A stretch of 53,548 nucleotides of DNA from Dechloromonas sp. (GTDB lineage Bacteria > Pseudomonadota > Gammaproteobacteria > Burkholderiales > Rhodocyclaceae). The stretch covers positions 1 through 53,548 of the forward strand of contig JAQUAX010000020.1 of NCBI GenBank assembly GCA_028687035.1, given 5' to 3'. A program made the position numbers and the translations under genes. This document shows positions 10,681 to 22,312 of the stretch, in pieces; positions within the stretch are counted from its first letter, which is position 1, and each line of letters begins with the position of its first letter. The notes below the pieces were generated by a model, which saw only the letters and a list, made by a program, of their open reading frames with translations, had not been told where the DNA came from and ran no database searches.

Positions 10681-13600
10681 TCGTGTACCGCGGATTGCGC
10701 CAGAAGCTGCTGTTGCCGCTGATCGTCGTCAGCAGCCTGATCGGCGGCTACCTGCATTTCTGGTGGATACCCGATTCGCTGGCCCGCGCCGAGGCCAACG
10801 AACTGCGCCTGATCGAGCGCCACATCGACAGCGTCACCGAGGGGCTGGTGCCGCTGATCCTGGGCAGCGAACTGGACATCATCCACGACAACCTCGGCGT
10901 GCTGCAGCAGAAGAACGTGGAATGGGTCAGCATCCGGCTGGTCACGCCGCGCGGCCAGCAGCTGTTCCCGCTGGCGGTCGGCGGTGCGCCGGCGCTGCCG
11001 GCGGACGGCGAGCTGAAGTCGATTTCCCGGCCGGTCGCCATCGGCCGCAGCGAGATCGGCCGGCTCGACGTCGTCGTCGACATGGCGCCGCTGCTCGCCG
11101 AGGTGCGTGCCCGCCACCAGTCCTTGCTGTGGGTGCAGCTCGGCGTGCTGCTGGTGCTGACGCTGACTGTCGCCGCGCTGCTCGAGCTGGCGGTGATCCG
11201 CCCGGCCCGCCGGCTGGCCGTCGCCTCGAAGGCGCTGGCCCGGCGCGAATTCGATTTCCCGCTGCCGGCGGCCGGCAACGACGAGATCGGCGACCTGGTC
11301 GGCAGTTTCGGCGCGATGCGCTCCGATCTGGCGAGCCACCACGCGGAGCTGATGCACGAGATCGACGAGCGCATCCAGGCCGAGCAGGCGCTGACCCGGC
11401 ACAAGGCCCTGCTCGAGAAGCAGGTCCAGGAGCGCACCCGCGAGCTGGTCGTCGCCCGCGACGCGGCGGAGTCGGCGAATGTCGCGAAAAGCGTCTTCCT
11501 GGCCAACATGAGCCACGAGATCCGGACGCCGATGAACGCGATCATCGGCATGTCCCACCTGCTGCTCAATGCCGCGGTGACGCCGCGCCAGCGCGATTAC
11601 CTGCGCAAGATCCAGGGCGCCGGCCAGCACCTGCTGCGCATCATCAACGACATCCTGGACTTCTCGAAGATCGAGGCCGGCAAGCTGGTCGTCGAGCATA
11701 TCGATTTCGACCTGGAACGCGTGCTCGACGACGTGGCTGCGCTGGTCGCCGAGAAGGCGGCGGCCAAGAACCTCGAACTGATCATCGACATCGCGCCCGG
11801 CGTGCCGCCCTACCTGGTCGGCGACCCGGTCCGCCTTGAACAGATCCTGCTCAATTACGCCAACAATGCGGTCAAGTTCACCGAGGCCGGCGAGGTCGGC
11901 ATCCGGGTCGTCGTCGACGAGGCCTCCGCCGACGACCTGCTGCTGCGCTTCTCGGTCCGCGATACCGGGATCGGGCTGACCCCGGAGCAGGGGGCGCGGC
12001 TGTTCCAGAGTTTCGAGCAGGCCGACAGTTCGGTGACCCGGCGTTACGGCGGAACCGGTCTCGGGCTGGTCATTTCCCAGCGCCTGGCCGAGATGATGGG
12101 CGGCCGGACCGGCTTCGACAGCCAGCCAGGCGTCGGTTCCAACTTCTGGTTCACGGTCCGCCTGGGCCGCAGCAGCGAGGTGGCGCGCGTGCTGCTGCCG
12201 GAGCCCGACCTGCGCGGCTGCCGCATCCTGTTCGTCGACGACAACGAGCACGCGCGGGAGGTCATCGGGGAACTGCTGCGCAGCATGACCTTCAAGGTCC
12301 GTACCGTGGACTCGGGGCCGGCGGCGCTGGCCGAGGCGACCCGGGCGGCGGCGGCCGGCGAGGCGTACGAGATCGTTTTCCTCGACTGGCAGATGCCCGG
12401 CATGGACGGCATCACGGTGGCGCGCCGGCTGCGCGAACTGCCGCTGACGCCGCCGCCGGCGCTGGCCATCGTCACCGCCTACGGGCGCGACGAACTGGTC
12501 GACCTGGCGGCCGAAGCCGGGATCGGCGAAGTGCTGATCAAGCCGGTCACGGCCTCGACGCTGTTCAATACCGCGATCCGGCTGCTCGGCTCGACCAGCC
12601 TGCGGCGCAGCGATGCCGCCGCCGCGCCCGGGCAGGCGGCGCGGGACGGGCTGGCGGAAATCGCCGGCGCGCGCATCCTGCTCGTCGAGGACAACGACCT
12701 GAACCAGGAAGTGGCCTCCGAACTGCTCGAGCAGGCGGGTTTCATCATCGAACTGGCCGACAACGGCGCGGTCGCCATCGACAAGCTGAGGCAGAACGCC
12801 GGCGAGCCCTACGACCTGGTGCTGATGGACGTGCAGATGCCGGTCATGGACGGCCTCGAGGCCACCCGCGAGATTCGCCGCCTGGAGGGCTTCGCCGAAC
12901 TGCCGGTCGTGGCGATGACGGCCAATGCGATGGCCAGCGACCGCGAGCAGTGCCTGAGCGCCGGCATGAACGATCACCTGGCCAAGCCGATCGATCCGGA
13001 GGCCTTGTGGCGGGCGTTGCGGCGCTGGATCCGGCCGCATGCCGGCCGGCCTGCACTGCCCCCGGCCTCGCCGGCGGCAGTGCAGCCGGTGCCGGAACTC
13101 GCTGCGCTGGCCGAGTGCGGCGAAGTAGATGTGGCGCGTGGCCTGGCGCTGGTCCGCGGCCAGGAAAGCCTCTACCTGTCCCTGCTGGCGCGCTTCGTCG
13201 CCGGGCAGCGCGATTTCGCCGATCGACTCGGCAGCGCGCTGGCCTGCGCCGATACGGCCTCAGCCCGGCGCCTGGCCCACACGCTGAAGGGCATCGCGGC
13301 GCAGATCGGGGCCGACCGGCTGAGCCGCTCGGCCGGCGAGCTGGAAAACGCGATCGGCCGTCCCGACGGGGCGCCGGAAACGCTGGACAGCCTGCGCGGC
13401 GAGGTCGTCGCGCAGTTGCGCGTGCTGATCGACGTGCTCGAACCCTGGCTGGCCGGCCGGGTGCCGGCCGAGAGTGCCGGCCTGGTTGGCGCCGAGGGCT
13501 TTCCGGAAGTCAGCCAGCGCCTGCTCGAACTGCTGGCCGACGACGATTTCGTGGTCGGCAGATATCTGGCCGAGCACGCGGCGGTACTGCGCGACGGGCT

Positions 13601-13700
13601 GGGCGAGCAGGGCTATGCGGCGCTCGCCGGCGCGGTGCGCAATTTCGATTTCGACACCGCCCGGGAAACCCTGCGCCCGACCGCCGACCGTCCGGCCTGA
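10677..13700 (+). CDS. Hybrid sensor histidine kinase, HAMP-HisKA-HATPase-REC-REC-Hpt
   Basis: A 1007-residue membrane kinase. TM1 is at about 10-30 and TM2 at about 150-173, enclosing a roughly 120-residue periplasmic sensor region. HAMP follows (about 172-226), then a coiled coil and HisKA with H280 in NMSHEIRTP. HATPase has [15 protein letters not shown] and GGTGLGL. REC1 (about 515-635; [10 protein letters not shown]) and REC2 (about 665-785; [10 protein letters not shown]) both keep their aspartates. An Hpt domain ([13 protein letters not shown]) lies near 825-930. The start is TTG at 10677, overlapping the upstream stop as TTGA; GTG at 10683 is an alternative. The C-terminal Hpt implies a phosphorelay to an unlinked regulator. 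The preceding PhnD-type protein is the likely periplasmic sensor partner. Confidence 0.92.
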   Translation: MIVYRGLRQKLLLPLIVVSSLIGGYLHFWWIPDSLARAEANELRLIERHIDSVTEGLVPLILGSELDIIHDNLGVLQQKNVEWVSIRLVTPRGQQLFPLAVGGAPALPADGELKSISRPVAIGRSEIGRLDVVVDMAPLLAEVRARHQSLLWVQLGVLLVLTLTVAALLELAVIRPARRLAVASKALARREFDFPLPAAGNDEIGDLVGSFGAMRSDLASHHAELMHEIDERIQAEQALTRHKALLEKQVQERTRELVVARDAAESANVAKSVFLANMSHEIRTPMNAIIGMSHLLLNAAVTPRQRDYLRKIQGAGQHLLRIINDILDFSKIEAGKLVVEHIDFDLERVLDDVAALVAEKAAAKNLELIIDIAPGVPPYLVGDPVRLEQILLNYANNAVKFTEAGEVGIRVVVDEASADDLLLRFSVRDTGIGLTPEQGARLFQSFEQADSSVTRRYGGTGLGLVISQRLAEMMGGRTGFDSQPGVGSNFWFTVRLGRSSEVARVLLPEPDLRGCRILFVDDNEHAREVIGELLRSMTFKVRTVDSGPAALAEATRAAAAGEAYEIVFLDWQMPGMDGITVARRLRELPLTPPPALAIVTAYGRDELVDLAAEAGIGEVLIKPVTASTLFNTAIRLLGSTSLRRSDAAAAPGQAARDGLAEIAGARILLVEDNDLNQEVASELLEQAGFIIELADNGAVAIDKLRQNAGEPYDLVLMDVQMPVMDGLEATREIRRLEGFAELPVVAMTANAMASDREQCLSAGMNDHLAKPIDPEALWRALRRWIRPHAGRPALPPASPAAVQPVPELAALAECGEVDVARGLALVRGQESLYLSLLARFVAGQRDFADRLGSALACADTASARRLAHTLKGIAAQIGADRLSRSAGELENAIGRPDGAPETLDSLRGEVVAQLRVLIDVLEPWLAGRVPAESAGLVGAEGFPEVSQRLLELLADDDFVVGRYLAEHAAVLRDGLGEQGYAALAGAVRNFDFDTARETLRPTADRPA

Positions 13701-13704
13701 GGCT

Positions 13705-14226
13705 TCAGATCGCCTGCAGCTCGCTCCGGTAGCGCGCGGCGTTGGCGACGTAGTGGGCGGCCGATTTCTGCAGTTTCCCGACCTCCTCGTCGCTCAGTTC
13801 GCGGACGACCTTGCCCGGCGAGCCGACGATCAGCGAACGTTCCGGGAAGACCTTGCCTTCCGGGATCAGCGTGTTGGCGCCGACGATGCTGTTCTTCCCG
13901 ATCACCGCGCGGTTCAGGATCACCGAGCCGATGCCGACCAGGCAGCCGTCGCCGATCGTGCAGCCGTGCAGCATCACCAGGTGGCCGACGGTGACGTTGG
14001 CGCCGATGTGCATCGGCACGCCTTCGTCGGTGTGCAGCACCGAGCCGTCCTGGATGTTGGTGTTGTCGCCGATATGGATCGGGTCGTTGTCGCCGCGCAG
14101 CGTGGCGTTCCACCACACCGACGCATTGGCGCCGAGGCGGACGTCGCCGATCACCGTGGCGTTCGGGGCGATCCAGGCGTCGGCGCCGAGTTGCGGGGTC
14201 TTGTCGCCGAGACGGAACAGGGGCAT
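13705..14226 (-). CDS. Gamma carbonic anhydrase family protein
   Basis: A 173-residue left-handed beta-helix protein with hexapeptide repeats ([42 protein letters not shown]). Histidines H65, H82 and H87 have the spacing of the zinc/iron ligands of gamma carbonic anhydrases of the YrdA/CaiE type. The family includes active and inactive members, so catalysis is likely but not certain. The ATG at 14226 opens with [14 protein letters not shown]. It lies downstream of the fumarase gene but is separated from it by a terminator, and it converges with the hybrid kinase gene, 4 bp from its stop. Confidence 0.9.
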   Translation of the reverse strand: MPLFRLGDKTPQLGADAWIAPNATVIGDVRLGANASVWWNATLRGDNDPIHIGDNTNIQDGSVLHTDEGVPMHIGANVTVGHLVMLHGCTIGDGCLVGIGSVILNRAVIGKNSIVGANTLIPEGKVFPERSLIVGSPGKVVRELSDEEVGKLQKSAAHYVANAARYRSELQAI

Positions 14227-14279
14227 GGCATTTCCTTTCCTGCAAAAACGGTCGATTCTCGCGGTCGACCGCGGATATG

Positions 14280-14303
14280 AAAAACCCGGCCGCAGCCGGG
14301 TTT
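14280..14303 (-). terminator. Rho-independent terminator of the fumarase transcript
   Basis: On the minus strand a 9-bp stem AAACCCGGC / GCCGGGTTT with loop TGCG is followed by further T, giving five T in a row. It lies 18 bp downstream of the fumarase stop codon and upstream of the carbonic anhydrase gene, so it should separate the two transcripts. Confidence 0.75.
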
Positions 14304-14320
14304 CGCGAGCGTTTCGGCGA

Positions 14321-15853
14321 TCAGGCCTTGACCGGGATCTTGCCGATCTTGACCTGCCATTCCTTCGGGCCGCTTTCGTGCACGTTGCTGCCGGTCGAAT
14401 CGACGGCGACCGTCACCGGCATGTCCTGCACGTCGAACTCGTAGATGGCTTCCATGCCGAGGTCCGCGAAGCCGACGACCTTGGCCGACTTGATCGCCTT
14501 GGCGACCAGGTAGGCGGCGCCGCCGACGGCCATCAGGTAGGCCGACTTGTTGTCCTTGATCGCCTCGATGGCGACCGGGCCGCGCTCGGACTTGCCGATC
14601 ATCGAGATCAGGCCGGTCTTTTCCAGCATCATGCGGGTGAACTTGTCCATCCGGGTCGCCGTGGTCGGGCCGGCCGGGCCGACGATCTCGTCGCGCACCG
14701 GGTCGACCGGGCCGACGTAGTAGATCACGCGGTTGGTGAAGTCGACCGGCAGCTGCTCGCCCTTGGCCAGCATGTCGGAAATGCGCTTGTGCGCGGCATC
14801 GCGGCCGGTCAGCATCTTGCCGTTCAGCAGCAGCTTCTGGCCGACCTTCCAGGAAGCGACTTCTTCCTTGGTCAGCGTGTCGAGATTGACGCGGGTCGCC
14901 GACTTGACGTCAGGCGTCCAGGTCACGGCCGGCCAGTCTTCCAGCTTCGGGGTCTCGAGCTTGGCGGGGCCGGAGCCGTCGAGGTGGAAGTGGCAGTGGC
15001 GGGTCGCCGCGCAGTTCGGGACCAGCGCGACCGGCAGGTTGGCAGCGTGGCAGGGGTAGTCGAGCACCTTGACGTCGAGCACGGTGGTCAGGCCGCCCAG
15101 GCCCTGGGCGCCGACGCCCAGCGCGTTGATCTTCTCGTGCAGCTCGAGGCGCAGCTCCTCGGCGCGCGTCAGCTTGGCGCCGGTGGCGGCCTTGGCCTTC
15201 AGTTCATGGATGTCGACCGGGGCCATGATCGATTCCTTGGCCAGCAGCATCGCCTTTTCCGGCGTGCCGCCGATGCCGATGCCGATGATGCCCGGCGGAC
15301 ACCAGCCGGCGCCCATTTCCGGGATCTTCTTCAGCACCCAGTCGACCAGGTCGTCGGACGGGTTCAGCATCGCGAACTTGGACTTGGCTTCCGAGCCGCC
15401 GCCCTTGGCCGCGCAGATGACTTCGACGTGGTCGCCTTCGACGATCTCGAAATGCACGACGGCCGGCGTATTGTCCTTGGTGTTGCGGCGGGCGCCGGCC
15501 GGATCGGCCAGCACGGAGGCGCGCAGCGGGTTGTCCGGATTGCTGTAGGCGCGGCGGACGCCTTCGTTGATCATTTCCTGGATGCTCATCGTCGCATCCG
15601 GCCAGCTGACCTTCATGCCGACCTTGATGAAGACCATGCCGATACCCGTGTCCTGGCAGATCGGACGATGGCCTTCGGCGGCCATCCGGGAGTTGGTCAG
15701 GATCTGCGCGATCGCGTCCTTGGCGGCGGGAGATTCCTCGCGCTCGTAGGCCTCGCCCAGCGCCTTGATGTAATCCAGCGGGTGGTAGTAGCTGATGTAC
15801 TGGAAGGCGTCGGCGACGGACTGGATCAGGTCTTCCTGTTTGATGGCAGTCAT
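14321..15853 (-). CDS. Class I (iron-sulfur) fumarate hydratase
   Basis: A 510-residue enzyme interconverting fumarate and L-malate in the citric acid cycle. The N-terminal half contains the [4Fe-4S] region with cysteines in [21 protein letters not shown] and [19 protein letters not shown]. The C-terminal half is the smaller domain beginning near [22 protein letters not shown], with [12 protein letters not shown]. Length fits the FumA/FumB type in which both halves are fused. It is downstream of and 15 bp from the YqhA-like gene. The class I enzyme pairs functionally with the fumarate reductase operon at 39601-43110. Confidence 0.94.
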   Translation of the reverse strand: MTAIKQEDLIQSVADAFQYISYYHPLDYIKALGEAYEREESPAAKDAIAQILTNSRMAAEGHRPICQDTGIGMVFIKVGMKVSWPDATMSIQEMINEGVRRAYSNPDNPLRASVLADPAGARRNTKDNTPAVVHFEIVEGDHVEVICAAKGGGSEAKSKFAMLNPSDDLVDWVLKKIPEMGAGWCPPGIIGIGIGGTPEKAMLLAKESIMAPVDIHELKAKAATGAKLTRAEELRLELHEKINALGVGAQGLGGLTTVLDVKVLDYPCHAANLPVALVPNCAATRHCHFHLDGSGPAKLETPKLEDWPAVTWTPDVKSATRVNLDTLTKEEVASWKVGQKLLLNGKMLTGRDAAHKRISDMLAKGEQLPVDFTNRVIYYVGPVDPVRDEIVGPAGPTTATRMDKFTRMMLEKTGLISMIGKSERGPVAIEAIKDNKSAYLMAVGGAAYLVAKAIKSAKVVGFADLGMEAIYEFDVQDMPVTVAVDSTGSNVHESGPKEWQVKIGKIPVKA

Positions 15854-15868
15854 GCGGGAACTCCGTTG

Positions 15869-16405
15869 TTAGTGGTGTTTTTGATGTTGCAGGGCAAGCG
15901 TCTGGGTCATGGTCTTGTCGACCAGGGCCATGGCCAGGGCGGAGAAAAGGAATACGACGTGAATGACGACCTGCCACAGCAGCGTGTGCTCGGACAGGTT
16001 GGCGGCATTGATGAAGCTTTTCAGCAGGTGGATCGACGAAATGCCGATGATCGCCGTCGATAGCTTGATTTTCAGGACGCCGGCATTGACGTGCGACAGC
16101 CATTCCGGCTGGTCCGGGTGGCCTTCGAGGTCGAGGCGGGAGACGAAGGTCTCGTAGCCGCCGACAATGACCATGACCAGCAGGTTGGCGATCATCACGA
16201 CGTCGATCAGGCCGAGGACGACCAGCATCACTTCGGTTTCGCTGAAGTGCGCGGTGTCGAAGGCGTTATGCACCAGGTGGCTCAGTTCGACCATGAACAG
16301 CCAGCAGTAGACGACCTGGGCGACGATCAGGCCGACGTAGAGCGGGGCCTGGATCCAGCGGCTCGCGAAGATGAAGGACTCGAGGTATTTGACAGGTGAA
16401 CTCAT
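15869..16405 (-). CDS. YqhA/UPF0114-family inner membrane protein
   Basis: About 178 residues with four predicted membrane segments (FIFASRWIQAPLYVGLI, EVMLVVLGLIDVVMIANLL, STAIIGISSIHLLKSF and VIHVVFLFSALAMALVDK). It matches the YqhA/TIGR00645 family of uncharacterised inner membrane proteins. The start is ambiguous: ATG at 16405 (MSSPVKYLESF) and ATG at 16411 are adjacent, and neither has a clear ribosome binding site. A longer reading to 16507 adds a hydrophilic leader not typical of the family. It lies just upstream of fumarase and is probably cotranscribed with it; function unknown. Confidence 0.85.
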   Translation of the reverse strand: MSSPVKYLESFIFASRWIQAPLYVGLIVAQVVYCWLFMVELSHLVHNAFDTAHFSETEVMLVVLGLIDVVMIANLLVMVIVGGYETFVSRLDLEGHPDQPEWLSHVNAGVLKIKLSTAIIGISSIHLLKSFINAANLSEHTLLWQVVIHVVFLFSALAMALVDKTMTQTLALQHQKHH

Positions 16406-16657
16406 CGTCATGGGGCAGGTTGGGGGGGAGCAAAATTCTAGCACGCTGCGGTCGACCTGCCGGGAAATGCCGGAATGCTGCGCTGCAGCGTGAGTTCGTA
16501 AGGCCATTGTAAGAATATCGACGTCTAATGCCGCCTCAACGCAGCGAGGGAATTGAGAGGTTCTCCAGCTTGCGCGGCATCAACAAGTCCCGGAAGGAAG
16601 CCCGGGATCCGATCGGTTGTTTCAACATAAATGCGAAGTACCGCAGAGGAGAAGAAT

Positions 16658-18622
<1,965 letters not shown>

Positions 18623-18963
18623 AGCAGTTGTTCCGGGTTTCGCCGCGGGCAAAACCCGGCGATCCTGGAGCAGCTGAAGGGCTAAGCCGGTCGATCCGGG
18701 TTTTGCCGAGAGGCAGAACCCGGCGATCGAGCAAGGACGCAACACAACAACGCTAAGACGGAAGCGCGTCCGCCCTTCGGGGCGGATGCAGGATCAAGGG
18801 CCGCGGCGAGCTTGCCACGCGACGGCCGACAAAACAAAAAGGGCAAGGAGGAGACAATGGTCGCCCATAAGGTGGCCTCCCGTGTGGTCGCATCAGACTG
18901 CATGCCAACAACGGCTGGCACGCTTGGCGTGCCGGCCGTTTTCATTTTCTGCGGGGAGTGCGC
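18623..18963 (+). other. Structured acs-crbS intergenic region
   Basis: These 341 bases hold, in order: the acs 3'-end repeat units with two hairpins; a hairpin at 18766-18789 with a 10-bp stem (one G-T pair) closed by a C(TTCG)G tetraloop; an A-rich stretch near 18830; a strong ribosome binding site and short reading frame from 18857; and an intrinsic terminator at 18910-18948. No known riboswitch class is recognisable. The region may encode the acs 3' UTR, a small RNA, or a leader controlling the downstream sensor genes. Confidence 0.5.
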
Positions 18964-18967
18964 ATGA
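18857..18967 (+). CDS. Possible 36-residue leader peptide
   Basis: An ATG at 18857 is preceded by AAGGAGGAGACA, the best ribosome binding site of this region. The frame runs 36 codons and stops with TGA at 18965-18967, overlapping the ATG of the next gene as ATGA. The peptide (starting MVAHKVASRV, ending FIFCGECA) matches nothing I recognise. The second half of the frame runs through the terminator hairpin at 18910-18948, so translation could interfere with hairpin formation and let transcription continue into the sensor genes. The excellent ribosome binding site and coupling are seen directly; the regulatory role is inference. Confidence 0.4.
   Translation: MVAHKVASRVVASDCMPTTAGTLGVPAVFIFCGECA
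18910..18948 (+). terminator. Intrinsic terminator between acs and the sensor operon
   Basis: A 14-bp stem (AACGGCTGGCACGC against GCGTGCCGGCCGTT, one G-T pair) with a 3-base TTG loop is followed by TTCATTTTC. It would end the acs transcript or attenuate read-through into the small membrane protein and kinase genes that start 16 bp downstream. Confidence 0.75.
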
Positions 18968-19158
18968 AACGATCGAGTCCGACCCGGCAGCGCCTGGCCG
19001 CGCTCGGCCTGCTCGGCCTGCTGCTGTTCAGCTATCCGCTGGTCGGCCTGCCGGCCGGTGGCGTCGCCGGCCTGCCGGCCGGCATCCTCTACCTGTTCGG
19101 CGTCTGGCTCGGGCTGATCGCGCTGGCCGCTGCGGTCGCCGAAGGGCGGGGCAAGTGA
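18964..19158 (+). CDS. Small two-helix membrane protein upstream of the CrbS-like kinase
   Basis: A 64-residue protein with two predicted membrane helices (LAALGLLGLLLFSYPLVG and GILYLFGVWLGLIALAAA) and a basic N-terminus (MKRSSPTRQR), suggesting both ends in the cytoplasm. GGGGAG lies 5 bp before the ATG. The stop overlaps the kinase start (TGATG), so the two are translationally coupled. I do not recognise a named family. By position and size it resembles the DUF4212 small subunit that accompanies the symporter later in this cluster, so it may be an accessory subunit of the symporter-like domain of the kinase. Confidence 0.75.
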   Translation: MKRSSPTRQRLAALGLLGLLLFSYPLVGLPAGGVAGLPAGILYLFGVWLGLIALAAAVAEGRGK

Positions 19159-21869
19159 TGCTGTCCGGCTGGTTCGTCGCGCTGGTCGCCATGGCCTACC
19201 TCGGCCTGCTCTTCGCCGTCGCCCGCTTCGGCGACGCCCGCGCCGACGCCGGGCGCTCGATCATCTCGGCCAACCTGTACGCGCTGTCGCTGGCCGTCTA
19301 TTGCACGTCGTGGACCTTCTACGGCAGCGTCGGCCGCGCCACCTCCGGCGGTCTGTCCTTCCTGACCATCTACCTCGGGCCGACGCTGATGCTGCTGTTC
19401 GTCGGCGTCATCATCAAGATGGTCCGGATCAGCAAGGCCTACCGGATCACGTCGATCGCCGACTTCATCGCGTCGCGTTACGGCAAGAGCCAGTTGCTGG
19501 CCGGCCTGGTCACCGTGATCGCGGTGGTCGGCATCGTTCCCTACATTGCGCTGCAATTGAAGGCGATCGCGGCCAGCCTCGACGTGCTGTTCGCCCATTC
19601 GGGCGGCGCCATCGCATGGTGGGGCGTCGATTCGACTTTCCTGATCGCCGCGGTGCTGGCGCTGTTCACGATCCTGTTCGGCACCCGCCACCTCGATGCG
19701 ACCGAGCGCCACGAGGGCATGGTCGCCGCCGTCGCCTTCGAGTCGGTGGTCAAGCTGGCAGCCTTCGCCGCGGTCGGGCTGTTCGTGGTCTATGGCATGC
19801 ACGACGGGCTGTCCGACCTGTTCCAGCGGGCGGCCGCCAGCCCCGAGCTCGAGCGCCTGCTGCGCCTGGATTCCGGCCGCGCCGGCACGTGGACCGCGCT
19901 GATCGTGCTGTCCGGCCTGGCCATCGTCTTCCTGCCGCGCCAGTTCCAGATCATCGTCGTCGAGAACGTCGACGAGTCGCACATCCGGCGCGCCGTCTGG
20001 CTGTTCCCGCTGTACCTGCTGCTGATCAACCTGTTCGTGCTGCCGCTGGCGCTCGGCGGCCTGCTGCACTTTGCCGGCCAGCCGGCCGATCCCGACACCT
20101 TCGTGCTGACGCTGCCGCTGTCGCAGGGCGCCGAGGGGCTGGCGCTGTTCGCTTTCATCGGCGGCCTGTCGGCGGCGACCGGCATGGTCATCGTCGAGAC
20201 CATCGCGCTGTCGACGATGGTCTGCAACGACCTCGCGATGCCCTGGCTGTTGCGGTCGACGTGGCTGCGGGCCGAAAAACGCCAGGACCTGTCCGGCCTG
20301 CTGATCGGTATCCGGCGCGTCGCGATCGCGCTGATCCTGCTGCTCGGCTACGTCTATTACCGCGCCGCCGGCGAGGCCTACGCGCTGGTCGGCATCGGGC
20401 TGATCTCGTTCGCCGCGGTCGCCCAGTTCGCGCCGGCGATGTTCGGCGGCATGTACTGGAAGCAGGGCACCCGGGCCGGCGCGGTCGCCGGGCTGCTCGC
20501 CGGTTTCGCGGTGTGGTCCTACACGCTGCTGCTGCCGTCCTTCGCGCGTTCGGGCTGGATAGGCGGCGGCTTCGTCGAGGCCGGGCCGTTCGGCATCGCC
20601 TGGCTGAAGGCGCAGGCGCTGTTCGGTCTGGCCGGACTGGACGAGATTTCGCATTGCCTGTGGTGGAGCCTGGTCGCCAACCTCGGCGCCTATGTCGCGG
20701 TGTCGCTGCACACCCGGCCGGACGCCGTCGAGGCCAGCCAGGCCGAGCGTTTCGTCGATGTCTTCCGGCATGCCGGGCGCGACGCGGAACTGCGCTTGTG
20801 GCGCGGCAAGGCGTCCGGCGACGCGCTGGTCGGCCTGCTCGAACGCTTCCTCGGCGTCGCCCGGGCGCGCCAGCAGCTCGCCGCCTACGCCCGCGGGCGG
20901 GGCGCCGGCGACTGGCGCGCCCTGCCGGTCGATGCCGGCTTCGTGCAGTTCGCCGAGGCCGAGCTGGCCGGCGCGATCGGTTCGGCCAGCGCCCGGGTCA
21001 TGGTCGCCTCGGTCGCCCAGGAAGAGGACCTCGGTCTGGACGAGGTGCTCGGCATCCTCGACGAGGCGACCCAGGTCCGCGCCTACAGCCGCGAACTGGA
21101 GGCCAAGCAGCGCGCGCTCGAAGCGGCGACCGCCGAGCTGCGCGAAGCCAACGAGCGCCTGCGCGAACTGGATCGCCTGAAGGACGATTTCATCTCGACG
21201 GTCAGCCACGAGCTGCGCACGCCGCTGACCTCGATCCGGGCGCTGTCCGAGATGCTGCACGAGGACCCGCGCATCGCGCTCGACGACCGCGTGCGCTTCC
21301 TCGGCATCATCGTCAGCGAGGCCGACCGCCTGACCCGGCTGATCAACCAGATCCTCGACCTGGCCAAGCTCGAATCGGGCCGCGCCGAATGGACGACCGG
21401 CGAGGTCGATCTCGGCCAGGTCGTCCGCGAGGCGATGGAATCGCTCGGCCAGCTGTACCGCGACAAGGGCGTCGCGCTGGCCGCCGACATCCCGGCGGCC
21501 GGCCCGGTCGTGCTGGCCGACCGCGACCGGCTGACGCAGGTCGTCATCAACCTGCTGTCGAACGCCGTCAAGTTCGTTCCGGGCGGCAGCGGCCGGGTCG
21601 CGGTCCGGGTCGCCGCCGAGGCCGGGCGGGTTCGCGTCGAGGTCGCCGACAACGGCCCGGGCCTGACCGCCGAGGAGTGCGGCACGGTGTTCGAAAAATT
21701 CCGGCAGGGCGGCAACACGCTGACCGGAAAACCCCAGGGCACCGGCCTCGGGCTGCCGATCAGCCGGCAGATCATCGAATATTTCGGTGGTAATCTCTGG
21801 GTCGAGAGCCTGCCGGGACAAGGCGCGACTTTCATCTTCACGGTGCCCTTGCCGGCGCCGGAGGCATAA
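19158..21869 (+). CDS. CrbS-like sensor histidine kinase with N-terminal SLC5 symporter domain
   Basis: A 903-residue membrane kinase. Residues 1-520 form about 13 membrane helices of the sodium:solute symporter (SLC5) fold, including SWTFYGSVGRATSGG and YRITSIADFIASRYGKS. Residues about 530-640 fit the STAC linker. A coiled coil leads into HisKA with H684 in TVSHELRTPL, then HATPase (NLLSNAVKF, DNGPGLT, GTGLGLPIS). There is no receiver on the chain; the single-domain receiver 20 bp downstream is the probable partner. CrbS-type kinases control acs in Vibrio and Pseudomonas, and acs is immediately upstream here. The ATG at 19158 overlaps the preceding stop. Confidence 0.9.
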   Translation: MLSGWFVALVAMAYLGLLFAVARFGDARADAGRSIISANLYALSLAVYCTSWTFYGSVGRATSGGLSFLTIYLGPTLMLLFVGVIIKMVRISKAYRITSIADFIASRYGKSQLLAGLVTVIAVVGIVPYIALQLKAIAASLDVLFAHSGGAIAWWGVDSTFLIAAVLALFTILFGTRHLDATERHEGMVAAVAFESVVKLAAFAAVGLFVVYGMHDGLSDLFQRAAASPELERLLRLDSGRAGTWTALIVLSGLAIVFLPRQFQIIVVENVDESHIRRAVWLFPLYLLLINLFVLPLALGGLLHFAGQPADPDTFVLTLPLSQGAEGLALFAFIGGLSAATGMVIVETIALSTMVCNDLAMPWLLRSTWLRAEKRQDLSGLLIGIRRVAIALILLLGYVYYRAAGEAYALVGIGLISFAAVAQFAPAMFGGMYWKQGTRAGAVAGLLAGFAVWSYTLLLPSFARSGWIGGGFVEAGPFGIAWLKAQALFGLAGLDEISHCLWWSLVANLGAYVAVSLHTRPDAVEASQAERFVDVFRHAGRDAELRLWRGKASGDALVGLLERFLGVARARQQLAAYARGRGAGDWRALPVDAGFVQFAEAELAGAIGSASARVMVASVAQEEDLGLDEVLGILDEATQVRAYSRELEAKQRALEAATAELREANERLRELDRLKDDFISTVSHELRTPLTSIRALSEMLHEDPRIALDDRVRFLGIIVSEADRLTRLINQILDLAKLESGRAEWTTGEVDLGQVVREAMESLGQLYRDKGVALAADIPAAGPVVLADRDRLTQVVINLLSNAVKFVPGGSGRVAVRVAAEAGRVRVEVADNGPGLTAEECGTVFEKFRQGGNTLTGKPQGTGLGLPISRQIIEYFGGNLWVESLPGQGATFIFTVPLPAPEA

Positions 21870-21889
21870 CAACGGGAGACTCAATCCAA

Positions 21890-22261
21890 ATGGCAAACAA
21901 GATCCTGATCGTCGATGACGAGCCCAACATCGTCATCTCCCTCGAATTCCTGATGAAGAAGGAAGGCTTCGAGATCGCCGTCGCCGCCGACGGCGACGAG
22001 GCGCTGGCCAAGGTCGATTCCTTCGCGCCCGACCTCGTGCTGCTCGACGTGATGATGCCGAAGAAGTCCGGCTACGAGGTCTGCGAGGCGCTGCGCGCCG
22101 ATCCGGCCCGGGCCGGCCTGAAGATCGTGATGCTGACCGCCAAGGGGCGCGACACCGAGGTTGCCAAGGGCCTGGCGATCGGCGCCGACGCCTACGTGAC
22201 CAAGCCGTTCTCGACCAAGGACCTGGTCGTCCGCGTCCGGGAGCTGCTCGGCGGCGCCTGA
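21890..22261 (+). CDS. Single-domain response regulator, likely partner of the CrbS-like kinase
   Basis: A 123-residue receiver with DDE in ILIVDDEPN, phospho-acceptor in VLLDVMMPKKSGYE, threonine in MLTAKG and lysine in VTKPFS. There is no DNA-binding or enzymatic output domain, unlike the LuxR-type CrbR regulators that partner CrbS in Vibrio and Pseudomonas. The gene starts 20 bp after the kinase with GGGAG upstream. Output may go through protein contact, for example with the fusion protein or the DUF294 proteins encoded next. Confidence 0.92.
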   Translation: MANKILIVDDEPNIVISLEFLMKKEGFEIAVAADGDEALAKVDSFAPDLVLLDVMMPKKSGYEVCEALRADPARAGLKIVMLTAKGRDTEVAKGLAIGADAYVTKPFSTKDLVVRVRELLGGA

Positions 22262-22312
22262 GCGTTCCGCGGTCGACGGCCGCTTGCGGCCGAATTTCGA
22301 AACTTCTTCCGG

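Noticed and set aside
18733..18950. Known riboswitch (c-di-GMP, guanidine or SAM type) in the acs-kinase gap
   Set aside because: None of the conserved core sequences of these classes is present; only hairpins, a short frame and a terminator can be pointed to.
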